DNA from: Sunxiuqinia dokdonensis
GTDB taxonomy: Bacteria > Bacteroidota > Bacteroidia > Bacteroidales > Prolixibacteraceae
Length of the DNA stretch: 64,000 bases
NCBI RefSeq assembly: GCF_001270965.1
Contig: NZ_LGIA01000023.1
Coordinates: forward strand, 1-64,000
Direction: 5' to 3'
Shown here: piece after piece, positions 45,859-55,454 of the stretch
How positions within the stretch are numbered: position 1 is the stretch's first letter
Layout: every line of letters begins with the position of its first letter
Notes under the pieces: generated by a model
The model's database searches: none
What the model saw: the letters and a program-made list of their open reading frames with translations, nothing else
Told to the model about the DNA's origin: nothing
Position numbers and translations under genes: made by a program

Positions 45859-48800
45859 TTAAAATTGAAAGTTTACGCCAAAAGTAAAGGTCCTCGGCTT
45901 GGGATAGGTAGTGTAGTCGATCCCCATGGACGGGACACCGTTCTCCGATGCGTCCACATTCACTTCGGGGTCGAAACCACTGTAGTCCGTTAGCAACAGC
46001 AGGTTGTTTCCGGTTACATACACCCTTGCCCGGCTTAACCAGTCGATGGCTTTGGTGTCGAAAGTGTATCCCAGGGTCAGGTTAGACAAGCGTAAGAACG
46101 AAGCATCTTCAATAAATCGCGAAGAGAACGCGTTGGAGTTGGAGGGACTTTCGTTGGATTCGAGTACAGCCTTGGTGACATTGTAACCATTGTTTAAAGG
46201 CCCTTTAAAGAACAGGGTGTTGGCTGTGTTGTTGTACACTTTATTTCCTTCGGAGCCATACCAGAACATACTCAGGTCAAACTTCTTATAGTTTAACTTC
46301 GTAGTAAAACTGTAGGTGATGTCGGGCAAGGCCGATCCAAGATACTCTCGAACAACATTCCCTTCGGAGTCTGTTTTATAAGTACTCAGGCCATTGGCAT
46401 CCAAACCTTCGAACACCATGCCGTAGAAGGTTCCAACCGGCTGTCCGTTCGTGATAATTTGTACCCGGGTATCACTCAATCCCTGTCCGCTGGCATTACC
46501 GGTCTCAATCAGTTTTACCGGCAAATCCTTGACCTCATTTTTAATGTAAGCGAAGTTCACGCCCAACTCCCAGCTCAGGTCATTACGATCAACCACCAAA
46601 CCATTCACGCCCAGCTCAATACCATTGTTGATGATTTTTAAATCAGGCACATTCTGCCATTGCGTTTGTGTAGCGGCAGGAGCTTTTGCCGGAATTTCCA
46701 ACAAAACATCTTCGGTGGTTTTGTTGAAAACATCGATGGTTCCCGACAGGCGATTTTCGTAAAATCCAAAGTCGATCCCAAAGTTTGTTTGAATGGTGGT
46801 TTCCCATTGAATATCGGGGTTTGGTGTTCTCAGGAACGTGATTCCCGGAGAAAGCGCGCCGTTAAAATAGCCATTGGCTGAAGGCGTGGTTCCAACTGCC
46901 AACAAAGAAATCTTATCTGGAATTTCCTGGTTTCCGGTTAATCCCCATCCCAGGCGTACTTTCAGGTTGCTTAGGTTGGTGGCTCCTTCCATAAAATCTT
47001 CTTCAGAAAGTCGCCAGGCAAAGGCCGCCGATGGAAAAAATCCGTATTTCTTGTTCTCACCAAATTTGGAAGAACCGTCAAAACGGCCGGTAAAAGTAAA
47101 GAGGTACTTGTCTTTGTAATTGTAGTTGACCCGTCCGAAGAACGATTGCAACTCGCGCTCGTAGGCGGATGAGTTCACGTCGGCCGAAGAGAAGTTGCCA
47201 TATTCGAGGTTGTCGGTGTACTTGATATCATCCACCTCAAATCCGTTGACATTCATCTCCGAAGTGGCGACTTTCATAAACTGGTAGGCGTGGCCGGCCA
47301 GGAAATCAAAATGGTTGTCGCTTCCAACATCTTTCGAATAGGTCACATAGTTTTCAATCAAGCGGTTGTTGGCCGAAATGGCGTTGATGTCCGCTTCCCC
47401 TTTGTTGGTCAGGTAGCTCAATTCCTTATCCTGGTTCACGCGGCGCTCGGCCACGGTGCGGTCAAAGCCAACATTGATTTTGTACTTCAAATTAGGAACG
47501 ATCTGGTATTCAGCCGACATGTTGGCCAAGATCCGGTCGGTTTGGGTTTCGTCGTCCACCAGATCGATCATGGCCACCGGGTTACGCTGGTCAATGGCAT
47601 GTTGATAGTAAGAACCATCGGAGTTATAGATTGGGAAGGTTGGGTTCAGCTTCAAGGCTGAAAGAATCAGGTCACCTTCAAAACCTCCGGTTTCGGAAAT
47701 TGGCGCCCGATAATCTTCTACATGCGAAGCGATCAAACTTCCAACCAAATTCAGGCGCCCTTCAAAGGCTTTTTGCGAAACCTTAATCTTACCATTCAGC
47801 TTTTGTACGCCTGTTGATTCAATAATCCCTTCCTGGTCCAAATAGCCCAATGAGGTTTGGTAGGTGAAGTTATCGGTTCCGCCACCGTATGACAGGTTGT
47901 GGCTTTGTGTAATTCCCGTGGCAAAAATCTCATCCTGCCAGTTGTTATTGGCTCCCATATCCAAAAGTTTTGTTCCATCGGCTTTGGTATAGGAACGGAA
48001 TTCATCGGCAGTAAGCATATCCATCTTCTCGCGGATTTGCGACACCCCCACATAACCGTCATAGTTCAGCGTGCCTTCGCCTTTTTTCCCTTTTTTGGTG
48101 GTGATGATCACCACGCCATTCGCACCCCGGGCACCATAAATAGCCGTTGACGAAGCATCCTTTAAAATATCGATCGACTCAATATCCTCCGGGTTGAGAA
48201 AGCTGATCGGGTTTTTGTTTGATGATTCGTTGATCCCGGCAGCTGTTCCGCCGTTTGGTGTAACATCGGCGTTATCCAGAGGAATTCCGTCAACCACATA
48301 CAGCGGTTCCTGCCCCGAACGAATGGAGTTGGAACCACGAATACGAACGGACATGCCACTTCCGGGTTCCCCGCTGTTTTGGGTGATATTGACACCCGAA
48401 ACACGTCCCTGCATCATTTCCACCGGCGAGGTCGCCACACTTTTATTCATATCATCTTCCGTCAAACGGTTCATGGCGCCAGTCAGGTCACTTTTGCGCT
48501 GAACACCATAACCAACGGCCACAATTTCTTCAATCTGAAGGACATCTTCAACCAGTTGAATGTTGAACGTGCTGCGGTTGCCAATCGCTACTTCCTGCGG
48601 CTGAAAGCCAACAAAAGAAAACACCAGCACTTGGGCATCATCAGGGATTGAGAGATTGAATGCCCCGTCAAAATCGGTGATGGTTCCGGTGGTGGTTCCT
48701 TTGACCAACACCGTCACTCCGGGCAAAGGTTGTCCTTCCGAATCGACCACCTTGCCGCTGACCAAGTTTTCGGCTTGTTGCCCCATGGCAGGCAGTGGAT

Positions 48801-49170
48801 TTTCGGCCCGTTGGGTAATGACAATCTGCCGGTCTTTGATGGTGTAATCGACCGCTGTTCCGGAAAAAATCTGATCCAGAATTTTTTCGACCGAAGAATT
48901 TTTGACGATCACCGACACTTCTTTCGTGACATCCAGGATGTCGTCAGAATAAACAATAATGTATTCACTGTTCTCTTCAATTTCGGTGAACACTTGCTTA
49001 ATGGTGGCATTGTTTAGCCTAAGCGAGAATTTTGTGCTTTGCGAATAGCTGTTCCCAACAGCGCTTAAAACACTGAGCAGAAGCAATAATACAGATAACC
49101 TCATAACAAGGAACATTTTTTTGAATCCTCCACTTGAATGAAAGATTCTTTGATACGACTTTTTTTTCAT
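45859..49170 (-). CDS. SusC/RagA TonB-dependent transporter with STN signalling domain
   Basis: A 1103-residue outer-membrane transporter. A long N-terminus with signal (~residues 18-44) is followed by an STN domain (~50-115: FSLRLNNATIKQVFTEIEE, YIIVYSDDILD), the CarboxypepD-regulatory-like domain (GVTVLVKGTTTGTITDFDG), the plug (IEEIVAVGYG, ILKDASSTAIYGARGANGVV) and the barrel. The STN domain contacts FecR in the periplasm, so substrate binding can switch on the ECF sigma factor encoded upstream. Order in transcription: sigma, fecR, susC, susD. Confidence 0.95.
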   Translation of the reverse strand: MKKKSYQRIFHSSGGFKKMFLVMRLSVLLLLLSVLSAVGNSYSQSTKFSLRLNNATIKQVFTEIEENSEYIIVYSDDILDVTKEVSVIVKNSSVEKILDQIFSGTAVDYTIKDRQIVITQRAENPLPAMGQQAENLVSGKVVDSEGQPLPGVTVLVKGTTTGTITDFDGAFNLSIPDDAQVLVFSFVGFQPQEVAIGNRSTFNIQLVEDVLQIEEIVAVGYGVQRKSDLTGAMNRLTEDDMNKSVATSPVEMMQGRVSGVNITQNSGEPGSGMSVRIRGSNSIRSGQEPLYVVDGIPLDNADVTPNGGTAAGINESSNKNPISFLNPEDIESIDILKDASSTAIYGARGANGVVIITTKKGKKGEGTLNYDGYVGVSQIREKMDMLTADEFRSYTKADGTKLLDMGANNNWQDEIFATGITQSHNLSYGGGTDNFTYQTSLGYLDQEGIIESTGVQKLNGKIKVSQKAFEGRLNLVGSLIASHVEDYRAPISETGGFEGDLILSALKLNPTFPIYNSDGSYYQHAIDQRNPVAMIDLVDDETQTDRILANMSAEYQIVPNLKYKINVGFDRTVAERRVNQDKELSYLTNKGEADINAISANNRLIENYVTYSKDVGSDNHFDFLAGHAYQFMKVATSEMNVNGFEVDDIKYTDNLEYGNFSSADVNSSAYERELQSFFGRVNYNYKDKYLFTFTGRFDGSSKFGENKKYGFFPSAAFAWRLSEEDFMEGATNLSNLKVRLGWGLTGNQEIPDKISLLAVGTTPSANGYFNGALSPGITFLRTPNPDIQWETTIQTNFGIDFGFYENRLSGTIDVFNKTTEDVLLEIPAKAPAATQTQWQNVPDLKIINNGIELGVNGLVVDRNDLSWELGVNFAYIKNEVKDLPVKLIETGNASGQGLSDTRVQIITNGQPVGTFYGMVFEGLDANGLSTYKTDSEGNVVREYLGSALPDITYSFTTKLNYKKFDLSMFWYGSEGNKVYNNTANTLFFKGPLNNGYNVTKAVLESNESPSNSNAFSSRFIEDASFLRLSNLTLGYTFDTKAIDWLSRARVYVTGNNLLLLTDYSGFDPEVNVDASENGVPSMGIDYTTYPKPRTFTFGVNFQF

Positions 49171-49205
49171 ACTTTTAAAACGTTTAGTTTAACGACTAAT
49201 AATCA

Positions 49206-49256
49206 GAGCCCTTGGGCTAACCGGAGGATATGGCGGTATTCTCCGGTTTTTTTTTT
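49206..49256. promoter_or_regulatory. Double stem-loop between fecR and susC
   Basis: AGCCC-TT-GGGCT (49206-49217) abuts AACCGGAG (49219-49226) / CTCCGGTT (49241-49248), followed on the plus strand by a ten-base T-run. On the transcribed minus strand the same DNA is an A-run then two hairpins, within the 91-bp gap before susC. As an intrinsic terminator it points against the operon; it may be an operator for the ECF promoter or an antisense stop. Confidence 0.5.
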
Positions 49257-49261
49257 GAAAT

Positions 49262-50458
49262 TTATTTCTTCATAACAATAAAATCTCCGTTGCTTTTTTT
49301 GGCCCAATCAATCGGAACCGTTAGTTTGATAATATTGAGTACTTCTTCGGGGCTTTTCTCCAAATCGAGTTTTCCCGAAATTTTATACGCTCCAACAAGC
49401 GGGTCTTTCAGGCTGATGTGAATGTTATAGTAGCGTTCAATCATTTTAATCAGCCGGTTAAGATCTTCAGATTCTGATTTCAATACGCCTTCTTTCCACG
49501 ACGTGTACATGCTCACATCAACCACGCGCAGTGTTGTTTCGCGGCTTTCTCTGTTCAGGGTCAGCTTTTGATTGGGCACCAGCAGGATTTGCTGATCTTT
49601 TTGAATGACACCATTCCCCTTAATCTCCAAACCAACACTTCCTTCTTCCAGAATGGCAGCTACGAAATCATCTTCGGGATAGGCCGACACATCGAAGCGG
49701 GTTCCAAGCACCTGCACATTCATATCGGAGGTGCGCACGATAAATGGCTTCTCCTTATTTTTAGCCACATCGAAATAAGCCTCCCCAATCAGCATCACTT
49801 CGCGTTTTTTCCGAAGAAAAACAGAAGGATAAACCAACTGGCTTCCGGCATTCAACCACACTTTGGTACCATCTGAAAGGGTAATCATCGATTTTTTTCC
49901 GTAGGGAATAATCACCTTGTTCATATATTCCCTGCCTTCGAGTTGGTTTTGGTTGATGGTGTCATTGTTGACGATGAGCTGGCTGCCGGTACTGCCATAG
50001 GTAATGGCCGATTCCTTTTGTTCCAGCGAAACTTCGGAGCCGTCGGATAGAATGATTTTGGCTTCATTGCTGCCCGACTCATTCAACTCAGTCAGGTCGT
50101 AGTGGAGTTCGCGCGAGTTTTCGTACAGGTAAAAAGCCAGGGCGCCCGAGGCAAACATGAGCAACAGCACTGCTGCATAGCGCAACATGCGAACCAGCTT
50201 CCGGACTTTTGGGCGCTTGGCACTTCGAAGCACGCCGTTCCAAATGTCGTAGGTTTCATCCAGGCTCAGTTTTTCATGCTCGTGCTGAAACATACTGACA
50301 ATAAACTTGGCCTGCTCCACATTCACTTTCCGCTCAGGAAATTCTTCGATAAATGATTTCCAGAATTTTTCATGCTCCTCCGTGGGATCATTCAACCACT
50401 GAATGAAATAATCGTCTGCTAAAAAATCCTCGGGTGTGTAGTTTTTATACTTCTCCAT
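49262..50458 (-). CDS. FecR-family anti-sigma factor
   Basis: A 398-residue inner-membrane anti-sigma regulator. Residues ~1-85 are the cytoplasmic sigma-binding part, one TM helix lies at ~88-110 (YAAVLLLMFASGALAFYLY), and the periplasmic FecR domain (~180-280) shows the typical GKKSMITLSDGTKVWLNAGS. The C-terminal ~75 residues match the DUF4974-type tail (LEKSPEEVLNIIKL). It should hold the ECF factor inactive until the STN domain of SusC signals. Located 71 bp after the sigma gene. Confidence 0.94.
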   Translation of the reverse strand: MEKYKNYTPEDFLADDYFIQWLNDPTEEHEKFWKSFIEEFPERKVNVEQAKFIVSMFQHEHEKLSLDETYDIWNGVLRSAKRPKVRKLVRMLRYAAVLLLMFASGALAFYLYENSRELHYDLTELNESGSNEAKIILSDGSEVSLEQKESAITYGSTGSQLIVNNDTINQNQLEGREYMNKVIIPYGKKSMITLSDGTKVWLNAGSQLVYPSVFLRKKREVMLIGEAYFDVAKNKEKPFIVRTSDMNVQVLGTRFDVSAYPEDDFVAAILEEGSVGLEIKGNGVIQKDQQILLVPNQKLTLNRESRETTLRVVDVSMYTSWKEGVLKSESEDLNRLIKMIERYYNIHISLKDPLVGAYKISGKLDLEKSPEEVLNIIKLTVPIDWAKKSNGDFIVMKK

Positions 50459-50529
50459 CTTTACAAGTTCTGCTCACAAAAGACAGCGACTTGCTTTTTG
50501 TTGATGGATTTTTCAGAAAAAAATACCTG

Positions 50530-51150
50530 CTAAACAACAGGTTTTATATTTCGAAGGAATAAAACAAGGAAAGATTGGTTGAAAATATCAGACTTAACCG
50601 ACAGGATTTCACGAAGTTTAGCAATGGCACGATGAATCAGTGCCCGCGACGATTGGTAGTTTAAATTCATAATCATCGAAATTTCCTTGTAGTCCAAGCC
50701 CCGGGTAAATCGCAGGTAAATGGCTTCTTTTTGCCGATCGGTCAGCGACTCAATGGCTTCAACCAGTTCCTTTTTCTGGCGCTCGGTCAGTTCAAACTCG
50801 GTATGGTCAAAGCTGTGCAAAAAAGCCAGGTCAAATCGGACGGTGGATTCAGCATCAACATGTTGAAGCCGATGTGCCTTCTGAATTTCACGCACCAATT
50901 TACGTTTCATCGCTTTAAAAAGATAAAGGCGAATGTTGTCGGTACCTGACAAGTTTTCACGATTCCGAATCAGGGTGCAAAAAATATCCTGAATCGCATC
51001 TTTCACCAAATCGCGGTCCGAAGTCATTTTGCAACCATAATCAAACAGGGCGTTGGCATGCCGTAAGTAGATGAGTGACAGCACTTGTTCGTTGCCGTGA
51101 AGAAATTTCGACCACAAGGTCTGATCATTTTCTTTCAGGTGAGCAGGCAT
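50530..51150 (-). CDS. ECF-type RNA polymerase sigma factor
   Basis: A 206-residue sigma-70 family ECF factor. Region 2 (~20-90) contains the ALFDYGCKMTSDRDLVKDAIQDIF segment, and region 4 (~130-190) the helix-turn-helix LDYKEISMIMNLNYQSSRALIHRAIAKL in parts. It should recruit polymerase to the susC2/susD2 promoter, under FecR control. First gene of the minus-strand regulatory locus; short hydrophobic C-terminal tail (SFLVLFLRNI). Confidence 0.94.
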   Translation of the reverse strand: MPAHLKENDQTLWSKFLHGNEQVLSLIYLRHANALFDYGCKMTSDRDLVKDAIQDIFCTLIRNRENLSGTDNIRLYLFKAMKRKLVREIQKAHRLQHVDAESTVRFDLAFLHSFDHTEFELTERQKKELVEAIESLTDRQKEAIYLRFTRGLDYKEISMIMNLNYQSSRALIHRAIAKLREILSVKSDIFNQSFLVLFLRNIKPVV

Positions 51151-51271
51151 AAAAGGTCTTCGTTAAGTTGATGGTAAAGTTAGTACAAGTGTATTAAATA
51201 ATCTACATTCATAAAAATGCTTTGGTAATATTGTAAGAACAAGCTGGACTTTAATCACAGGGATTCACTAA

Positions 51272-51279
51272 TATTTTTG
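51272..51279 (+). promoter_or_regulatory. Candidate -7 promoter element of SRPBCC/GyrI gene
   Basis: TATTTTTG matches TAnnTTTG, 54 bp before the ATG at 51334. The -33 box (TTAA at the 17-bp position) is weak. Confidence 0.4.
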
Positions 51280-51333
51280 TATCTTTTTTTTCAATTTTAT
51301 TGAGCAAAAAAAAACAGTTCAAAAAAGCTACCT

Positions 51334-52335
51334 ATGAAAACGTTTAGAAAATTTCTGTTAGGCCTTGGCATTATTCTTTTCGCCATGTTGGTCGTCGCCT
51401 ACTTCCTTCCCCGCCACGTTCACGTTGAGCGAACAGGCACGATTGCTGCTCCGGCCAAAGTTGTTTTTAACCAGGTGAATAACCTCCACACCTGGGACAA
51501 GTGGGCCGTCTGGATGCAGATGGATCCGGACATGCAAGTCGAATTTGAAAACACCGGCATTGGAAAAAACGCGGCCTACACCTGGAACAGTGAAAACCCC
51601 AACCTGGGCGCGGGAAAGCTGACCATTACCGAATCGGTTCCCTACGATTCGATTGCCACCGAAATGAATTTCATGGAAGAAGGAATTTCAACCAGCTATT
51701 TTTTATTTGAAGAAAAACACGGACAGACAGCAATCACCTGGGCGTTCGACACCGACTTGGGAAACAATCCCGTTGCCCGGTGGATGGGACTCTTTTTTGA
51801 ATCGATGATTGGAAGCGATTTTGAAACGGGAATTGCCAACTTGAAGGTGGTTGCAGAAACCATCGTCCAGGAAGGGCGCCCGATTGTTGAACTTGTCAAG
51901 CTCCCGGAGTTTAACTACATCAGCATACGCGAGGACGTAGAGCTGGAAGCGGTGTCGACACAAATGGGCCAGGTATACAGCCAGCTGATGAACCTGATTG
52001 AACGGCACGACTTGGTGATGACCGACATGCCCTATGCCATTTATCACAAAATTGACGGAAACCGAATCGACCTGGAATGTGGCATTCCGGTGGATTATGG
52101 CATTGAGCAGCAGGGCGCGGTGTTGTCGGGCAAAATGCCCTCGCGAACTTATGCCACGGCTGACCACATCGGCTCGTACGAGAACCTGGATCAAACCCAC
52201 AGTTTTATTCAGCGCTGGATACCTGAAAATGGATTGACACTGGCCGGCAGCCCCATGGAAAAATACCTGACGGATCCCCAGCAACAGCCGGATGAATCGA
52301 AATGGGTGACCGTGATTTACTATCCGGTGCGATAG
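51334..52335 (+). CDS. SRPBCC-fold protein with C-terminal GyrI-like effector domain
   Basis: A 333-residue protein with one N-terminal membrane helix (~residues 7-26). Residues ~30-180 form an SRPBCC/polyketide-cyclase-like domain (HVERTGTIAAPAKVVFNQVNN). Residues ~188-333 resemble the GyrI-like/AraC effector-binding domain that binds small hydrophobic molecules (FNYISIREDVELEAVSTQMG). No DNA-binding region is present, so it is probably a membrane-tethered ligand-binding or stress protein. Its stop is 3 bp from the convergent TPR gene. Confidence 0.85.
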   Translation: MKTFRKFLLGLGIILFAMLVVAYFLPRHVHVERTGTIAAPAKVVFNQVNNLHTWDKWAVWMQMDPDMQVEFENTGIGKNAAYTWNSENPNLGAGKLTITESVPYDSIATEMNFMEEGISTSYFLFEEKHGQTAITWAFDTDLGNNPVARWMGLFFESMIGSDFETGIANLKVVAETIVQEGRPIVELVKLPEFNYISIREDVELEAVSTQMGQVYSQLMNLIERHDLVMTDMPYAIYHKIDGNRIDLECGIPVDYGIEQQGAVLSGKMPSRTYATADHIGSYENLDQTHSFIQRWIPENGLTLAGSPMEKYLTDPQQQPDESKWVTVIYYPVR

Positions 52336-52338
52336 GAA

Positions 52339-53082
52339 TTAATCGAGCATTGTTGCTGGCAAAAAATCATCCAACCACGGTAGTTTTCCATATTCATTCT
52401 CCAATTGTTGCCGTGTGCGTTGGTAAAGTTCGCGCTGCCCGGTTTCAAAATACCCTTTCATGATAAACACCTGAACCAACACTTTCAGGTAGTTGCAGGT
52501 TTCATCGCCCTGCTCAAACAAGGCCAGCGACTTTTTGTAGGCTTCAATAGCTTGCAGCTTGTCGCCCCCAAAAAGAGCCGGCCGGTTATACAGCGAATTT
52601 CCCGCTTCGAGCCAGGCCATGGGTTCGTTGGGGTCGAGCTTCAGGGCCTGCTGCACCGATGCTTCTACTTTTGGCCCCAGAAAAGGCGCTTTATACTTTG
52701 CCAGGCCTATTTTGAATGCCTGAAAAGCTCCCTGCAAACTCAGCAGCCTGGCATCGCCGGGATATCGCTTGAGCAAATCATCCAGGTGGTCATTGGCTTC
52801 GTTCAAAACCGGTTTAACCTGATCATCCTGCTCCGTTCCAAAATAATAGCCAATCAATCCGTAGCGGGCTTGCAAGGCCAGCAAAATCCACTCGCGATCA
52901 TTGGGGTGCGCCGATTCTATTTCTTCCGCCCACTGAAGCCACTGGCTCATATCGCCTTTGAGATACGCCTGGTGAAACTGACAGCGGAAGGCTTCCCGGT
53001 CAGCTCCGGAAGCCCCCAGCGCCAGCATCAGCAAAACCACCGTTACGAGAGTCATTATCCTGCTAGGGTACGATTTTTCCAT
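52339..53082 (-). CDS. Exported TPR-like protein, last gene of carotenoid operon
   Basis: A 247-residue protein with an N-terminal signal or anchor (~residues 9-26, LALGASG-AD) followed by helical tetratricopeptide-like repeats, e.g. PMAWLEAGNSLYNRPALFGGDK and AIEAYKKSLALFEQGD. An in-frame extension reaches 53301, but the ATG at 53082 places the signal correctly and gives a 28-bp overlap with the glycosyltransferase gene. Its link to carotenoids is only positional; it might help assemble or localise the pigment. Confidence 0.8.
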   Translation of the reverse strand: MEKSYPSRIMTLVTVVLLMLALGASGADREAFRCQFHQAYLKGDMSQWLQWAEEIESAHPNDREWILLALQARYGLIGYYFGTEQDDQVKPVLNEANDHLDDLLKRYPGDARLLSLQGAFQAFKIGLAKYKAPFLGPKVEASVQQALKLDPNEPMAWLEAGNSLYNRPALFGGDKLQAIEAYKKSLALFEQGDETCNYLKVLVQVFIMKGYFETGQRELYQRTRQQLENEYGKLPWLDDFLPATMLD

Positions 53083-54158
53083 TGTCCGTTTTTTTTGATT
53101 CGAAGACCAAGATTGGCATAAATTAAATGCGTGAAAAATAGGATATTCAGCGGATGCAGCAGGAGACTTGCCCCCAACTTTTCGCGGCTGGCACTGGAAA
53201 CAGCCAGGCGGTTGATGATGAACAAGCCCAGGTAAACCAGCAGCCCACTCCACGACCAGCTTAAAAACAAAGCGACAGGCGTGGCCAGGAGGGAAACCCA
53301 AAACAGGATCATCAAGATGCGGCTTCCCAAAAAGAACTCATGGACATTGCGAGAAAACCCTTGTAAACTGGCCTGGTAGCTTTGATACATCCGACAAAAA
53401 ACATCGTTGTTTCCCAACAAAACAGCAACCCGATGCCCTTGCTCCTTCACCATCCGAACGATCAAAATATCTTCAACATAACTGGCTTTAACCTTTTTAT
53501 GCCAACAATTCTTTCTATAGTGAAGGGCATCGAACAGCATAAACTGGCCATTACCCGCGGCAAACAGTGGGTTTTTCAATTTCAGGACCGCGAGCAGGGG
53601 CAATAAATTCAACAAAGCCCAGTTCATGAACGGCACAGTTATACGTTCCGCATTGCTCTGCATCAACTGACGCGGAAAAATCGTTAACAAGGCCAATTGC
53701 CTGGAATTAAAAAAGGCCAGCGCCTTTTCAAGCGAATGGCTTGCCAGCGTAACATCTGCATCGACAAACAGCAAATAATCGCCCGTTGCTTTTTTTGCCA
53801 GTTGATGACAGGCGTAGTTTTTTCCACTCCACGAAGGCGGAAGCGGTTCGCCCTGAAAATAGCCAATGCGCGGATCTTTCGCTTTCCATTCCTTCAAAAT
53901 TTGCCAAGTATGATCAGAGGAATGATCATCACAAACCCAAACTTCAACCTCCGGATAATCCAACCGGAGAATCGAGTTCAACAGCCGCGGAAGATTTTCC
54001 TCTTCATTCCTGGCCGGAATCAAGATGGATACTTTTCCGCCCGGCTTGCATTTTGCCACAGGCAAAAAAGGTTTGCCTGCCGCATTCACCACCGCCACCA
54101 AGGTGCGTAAAATCATCAACACCAGTAAACTCATTGATATCAGAAGCAGGTTACTCAT
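53055..54158 (-). CDS. Family-2 glycosyltransferase, probable carotenoid glycosyltransferase
   Basis: A 367-residue membrane-associated GT2 enzyme. The GT-A core (~residues 45-260) shows VSILIPARNEEENLPR, DDHSSDHT, the metal-binding VDADVTL and a later EDILIVR. Hydrophobic helices lie at the N-terminus and at ~275-345. Its position between the acyltransferase (8-bp overlap) and TPR gene in the carotenoid operon suggests it glycosylates a hydroxylated carotenoid, like CruC/CrtQ-type enzymes (inference). Sugar donor unknown. Confidence 0.87.
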   Translation of the reverse strand: MSNLLLISMSLLVLMILRTLVAVVNAAGKPFLPVAKCKPGGKVSILIPARNEEENLPRLLNSILRLDYPEVEVWVCDDHSSDHTWQILKEWKAKDPRIGYFQGEPLPPSWSGKNYACHQLAKKATGDYLLFVDADVTLASHSLEKALAFFNSRQLALLTIFPRQLMQSNAERITVPFMNWALLNLLPLLAVLKLKNPLFAAGNGQFMLFDALHYRKNCWHKKVKASYVEDILIVRMVKEQGHRVAVLLGNNDVFCRMYQSYQASLQGFSRNVHEFFLGSRILMILFWVSLLATPVALFLSWSWSGLLVYLGLFIINRLAVSSASREKLGASLLLHPLNILFFTHLIYANLGLRIKKNGQWKNRTLAG

Positions 54159-54759
54159 CTTGTTTTGTTATGCATTGATGACGAAACTCGTTGTAGGCAG
54201 TTGCTAAAGCCGCGCTTGTTTTGGCGCCTTCGTACGATTTCAAATAAAAACGAACCACTGGTTTTGCACGACTGAAATAATCGACCAGACAAACGCAAAA
54301 GCAAACCTGAATATCCACCTTCGATCGTTTTAAAATCCACGAGGCACCGCGTTCAAATGTAACCGGCGTTTGGTGTTGCGATTGAATCTGCCCTTGCGGA
54401 TACAAACAAACCAAGTTGGTTGGATCATCAAGTAATGCAACGGCATAGTTCAGGCTTTCAATCAGCTCGCGCGAATCCTTCCGCACCGAAAACGCTCCAC
54501 AGCGGTTGATAAACATCCGCCTGCGCAGCTGCTCCTCCAACATCATGACGTGAAATTTTCGCTTGAAAATATGCCGGCTCAGGTAAAAAGACCAATAGCC
54601 ATCCCACCAGCTAAAATGATTTTGCAGCAAAAGAACCGGCTTTCCGGCAGCGGGAACTTCGCCATGAATCTCCATCCCGCGAAACTGGAAGAACATGCGC
54701 AGGCGAAAGTAAAGATCGAAAAACCAAATGGTCAGCGGATCGTGGTTTGATGAAATCAT
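54151..54759 (-). CDS. PlsC-like acyltransferase, probable carotenoid-glycoside acyltransferase
   Basis: A 202-residue acyltransferase of the lysophospholipid superfamily. The HX4D box is NHFSWWD and the second motif is LYPQGQIQ in place of the usual FPEGTR. No membrane helix is strong. The ATG at 54759 overlaps the upstream crtW stop by 4 bp, and the gene overlaps the glycosyltransferase by 8 bp. By position it should acylate the sugar on a carotenoid, like CruD (inference). Confidence 0.85.
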   Translation of the reverse strand: MISSNHDPLTIWFFDLYFRLRMFFQFRGMEIHGEVPAAGKPVLLLQNHFSWWDGYWSFYLSRHIFKRKFHVMMLEEQLRRRMFINRCGAFSVRKDSRELIESLNYAVALLDDPTNLVCLYPQGQIQSQHQTPVTFERGASWILKRSKVDIQVCFCVCLVDYFSRAKPVVRFYLKSYEGAKTSAALATAYNEFRHQCITKQDE

Positions 54760-55454
54760 GCCGAACGCTCTCCTTTCCGTTTGTCTTTTTCGCTGTAAAG
54801 TTGCCACCACGGCACGCGCGGAATTTCGTGATGCTCCCAATGGTAGCCAAAAAAGTAACAGCTTAACATGGCCCACCAATGTGGTCCGCGTTGGCTACGT
54901 GCCCGGTGGGGCTGCATGCTTTCGGAATGCGGCTCACGATGCGGCAGGTAGGTGCCCACAAAAAACAACTGAAAGGTTGCCAGCAGGGCCGGAACAATCC
55001 AAAAAACGATGAGCTCGGGCACGCCAACCCAAATTTTTAGAATATTGAAAGCCACGGCCATCAAGAGAAACTGCCAAATCGTAGCATACCGTTTCAGAAA
55101 AACAAACCACCAAACGAAAAAATTTTGTGACCGGATGTAATAGTCCGGATCCTTTTCCGTCGCCGGAAACTGGTGGTGCAGGTAATGATTGGTGCGCAAT
55201 TTTTGGTAGGAAAGCCCGGCAAAAAGTAAGGACGAAATCCACCCAAACAAAGTATTCACGCTTCTTTTTTTGCTGATGAGACCATGCATGGCATCGTGTC
55301 CGGTGATGAACAAACCGGTGTACAAATAAGCCTGCACAACAACATGAAAATAGGTCCACACCGAACTGGGCTCGGCCTGCAAAAAAACCAAGCTGTAGGT
55401 TAAATGTGCCAGCCAGCACAGCAAGACCACAATCGCAATGAATACGCCCATCAT
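54756..55454 (-). CDS. crtW: Beta-carotene 4-ketolase (CrtW-type di-iron oxygenase)
   Basis: A 232-residue membrane di-iron oxygenase that adds a keto group at C4 of a beta-ionone ring. Histidine motifs are HDAMHG, NHYLHH and HWEHHEIP, all typical of CrtW, plus THREPH-like LPHREPH. About four hydrophobic segments surround them. The long in-frame extension to 55634 was rejected; the ATG at 55454 gives a 4-bp overlap with the upstream cruF-like gene. A related hydroxylase of the desaturase superfamily cannot be fully excluded. Confidence 0.86.
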   Translation of the reverse strand: MMGVFIAIVVLLCWLAHLTYSLVFLQAEPSSVWTYFHVVVQAYLYTGLFITGHDAMHGLISKKRSVNTLFGWISSLLFAGLSYQKLRTNHYLHHQFPATEKDPDYYIRSQNFFVWWFVFLKRYATIWQFLLMAVAFNILKIWVGVPELIVFWIVPALLATFQLFFVGTYLPHREPHSESMQPHRARSQRGPHWWAMLSCYFFGYHWEHHEIPRVPWWQLYSEKDKRKGERSA

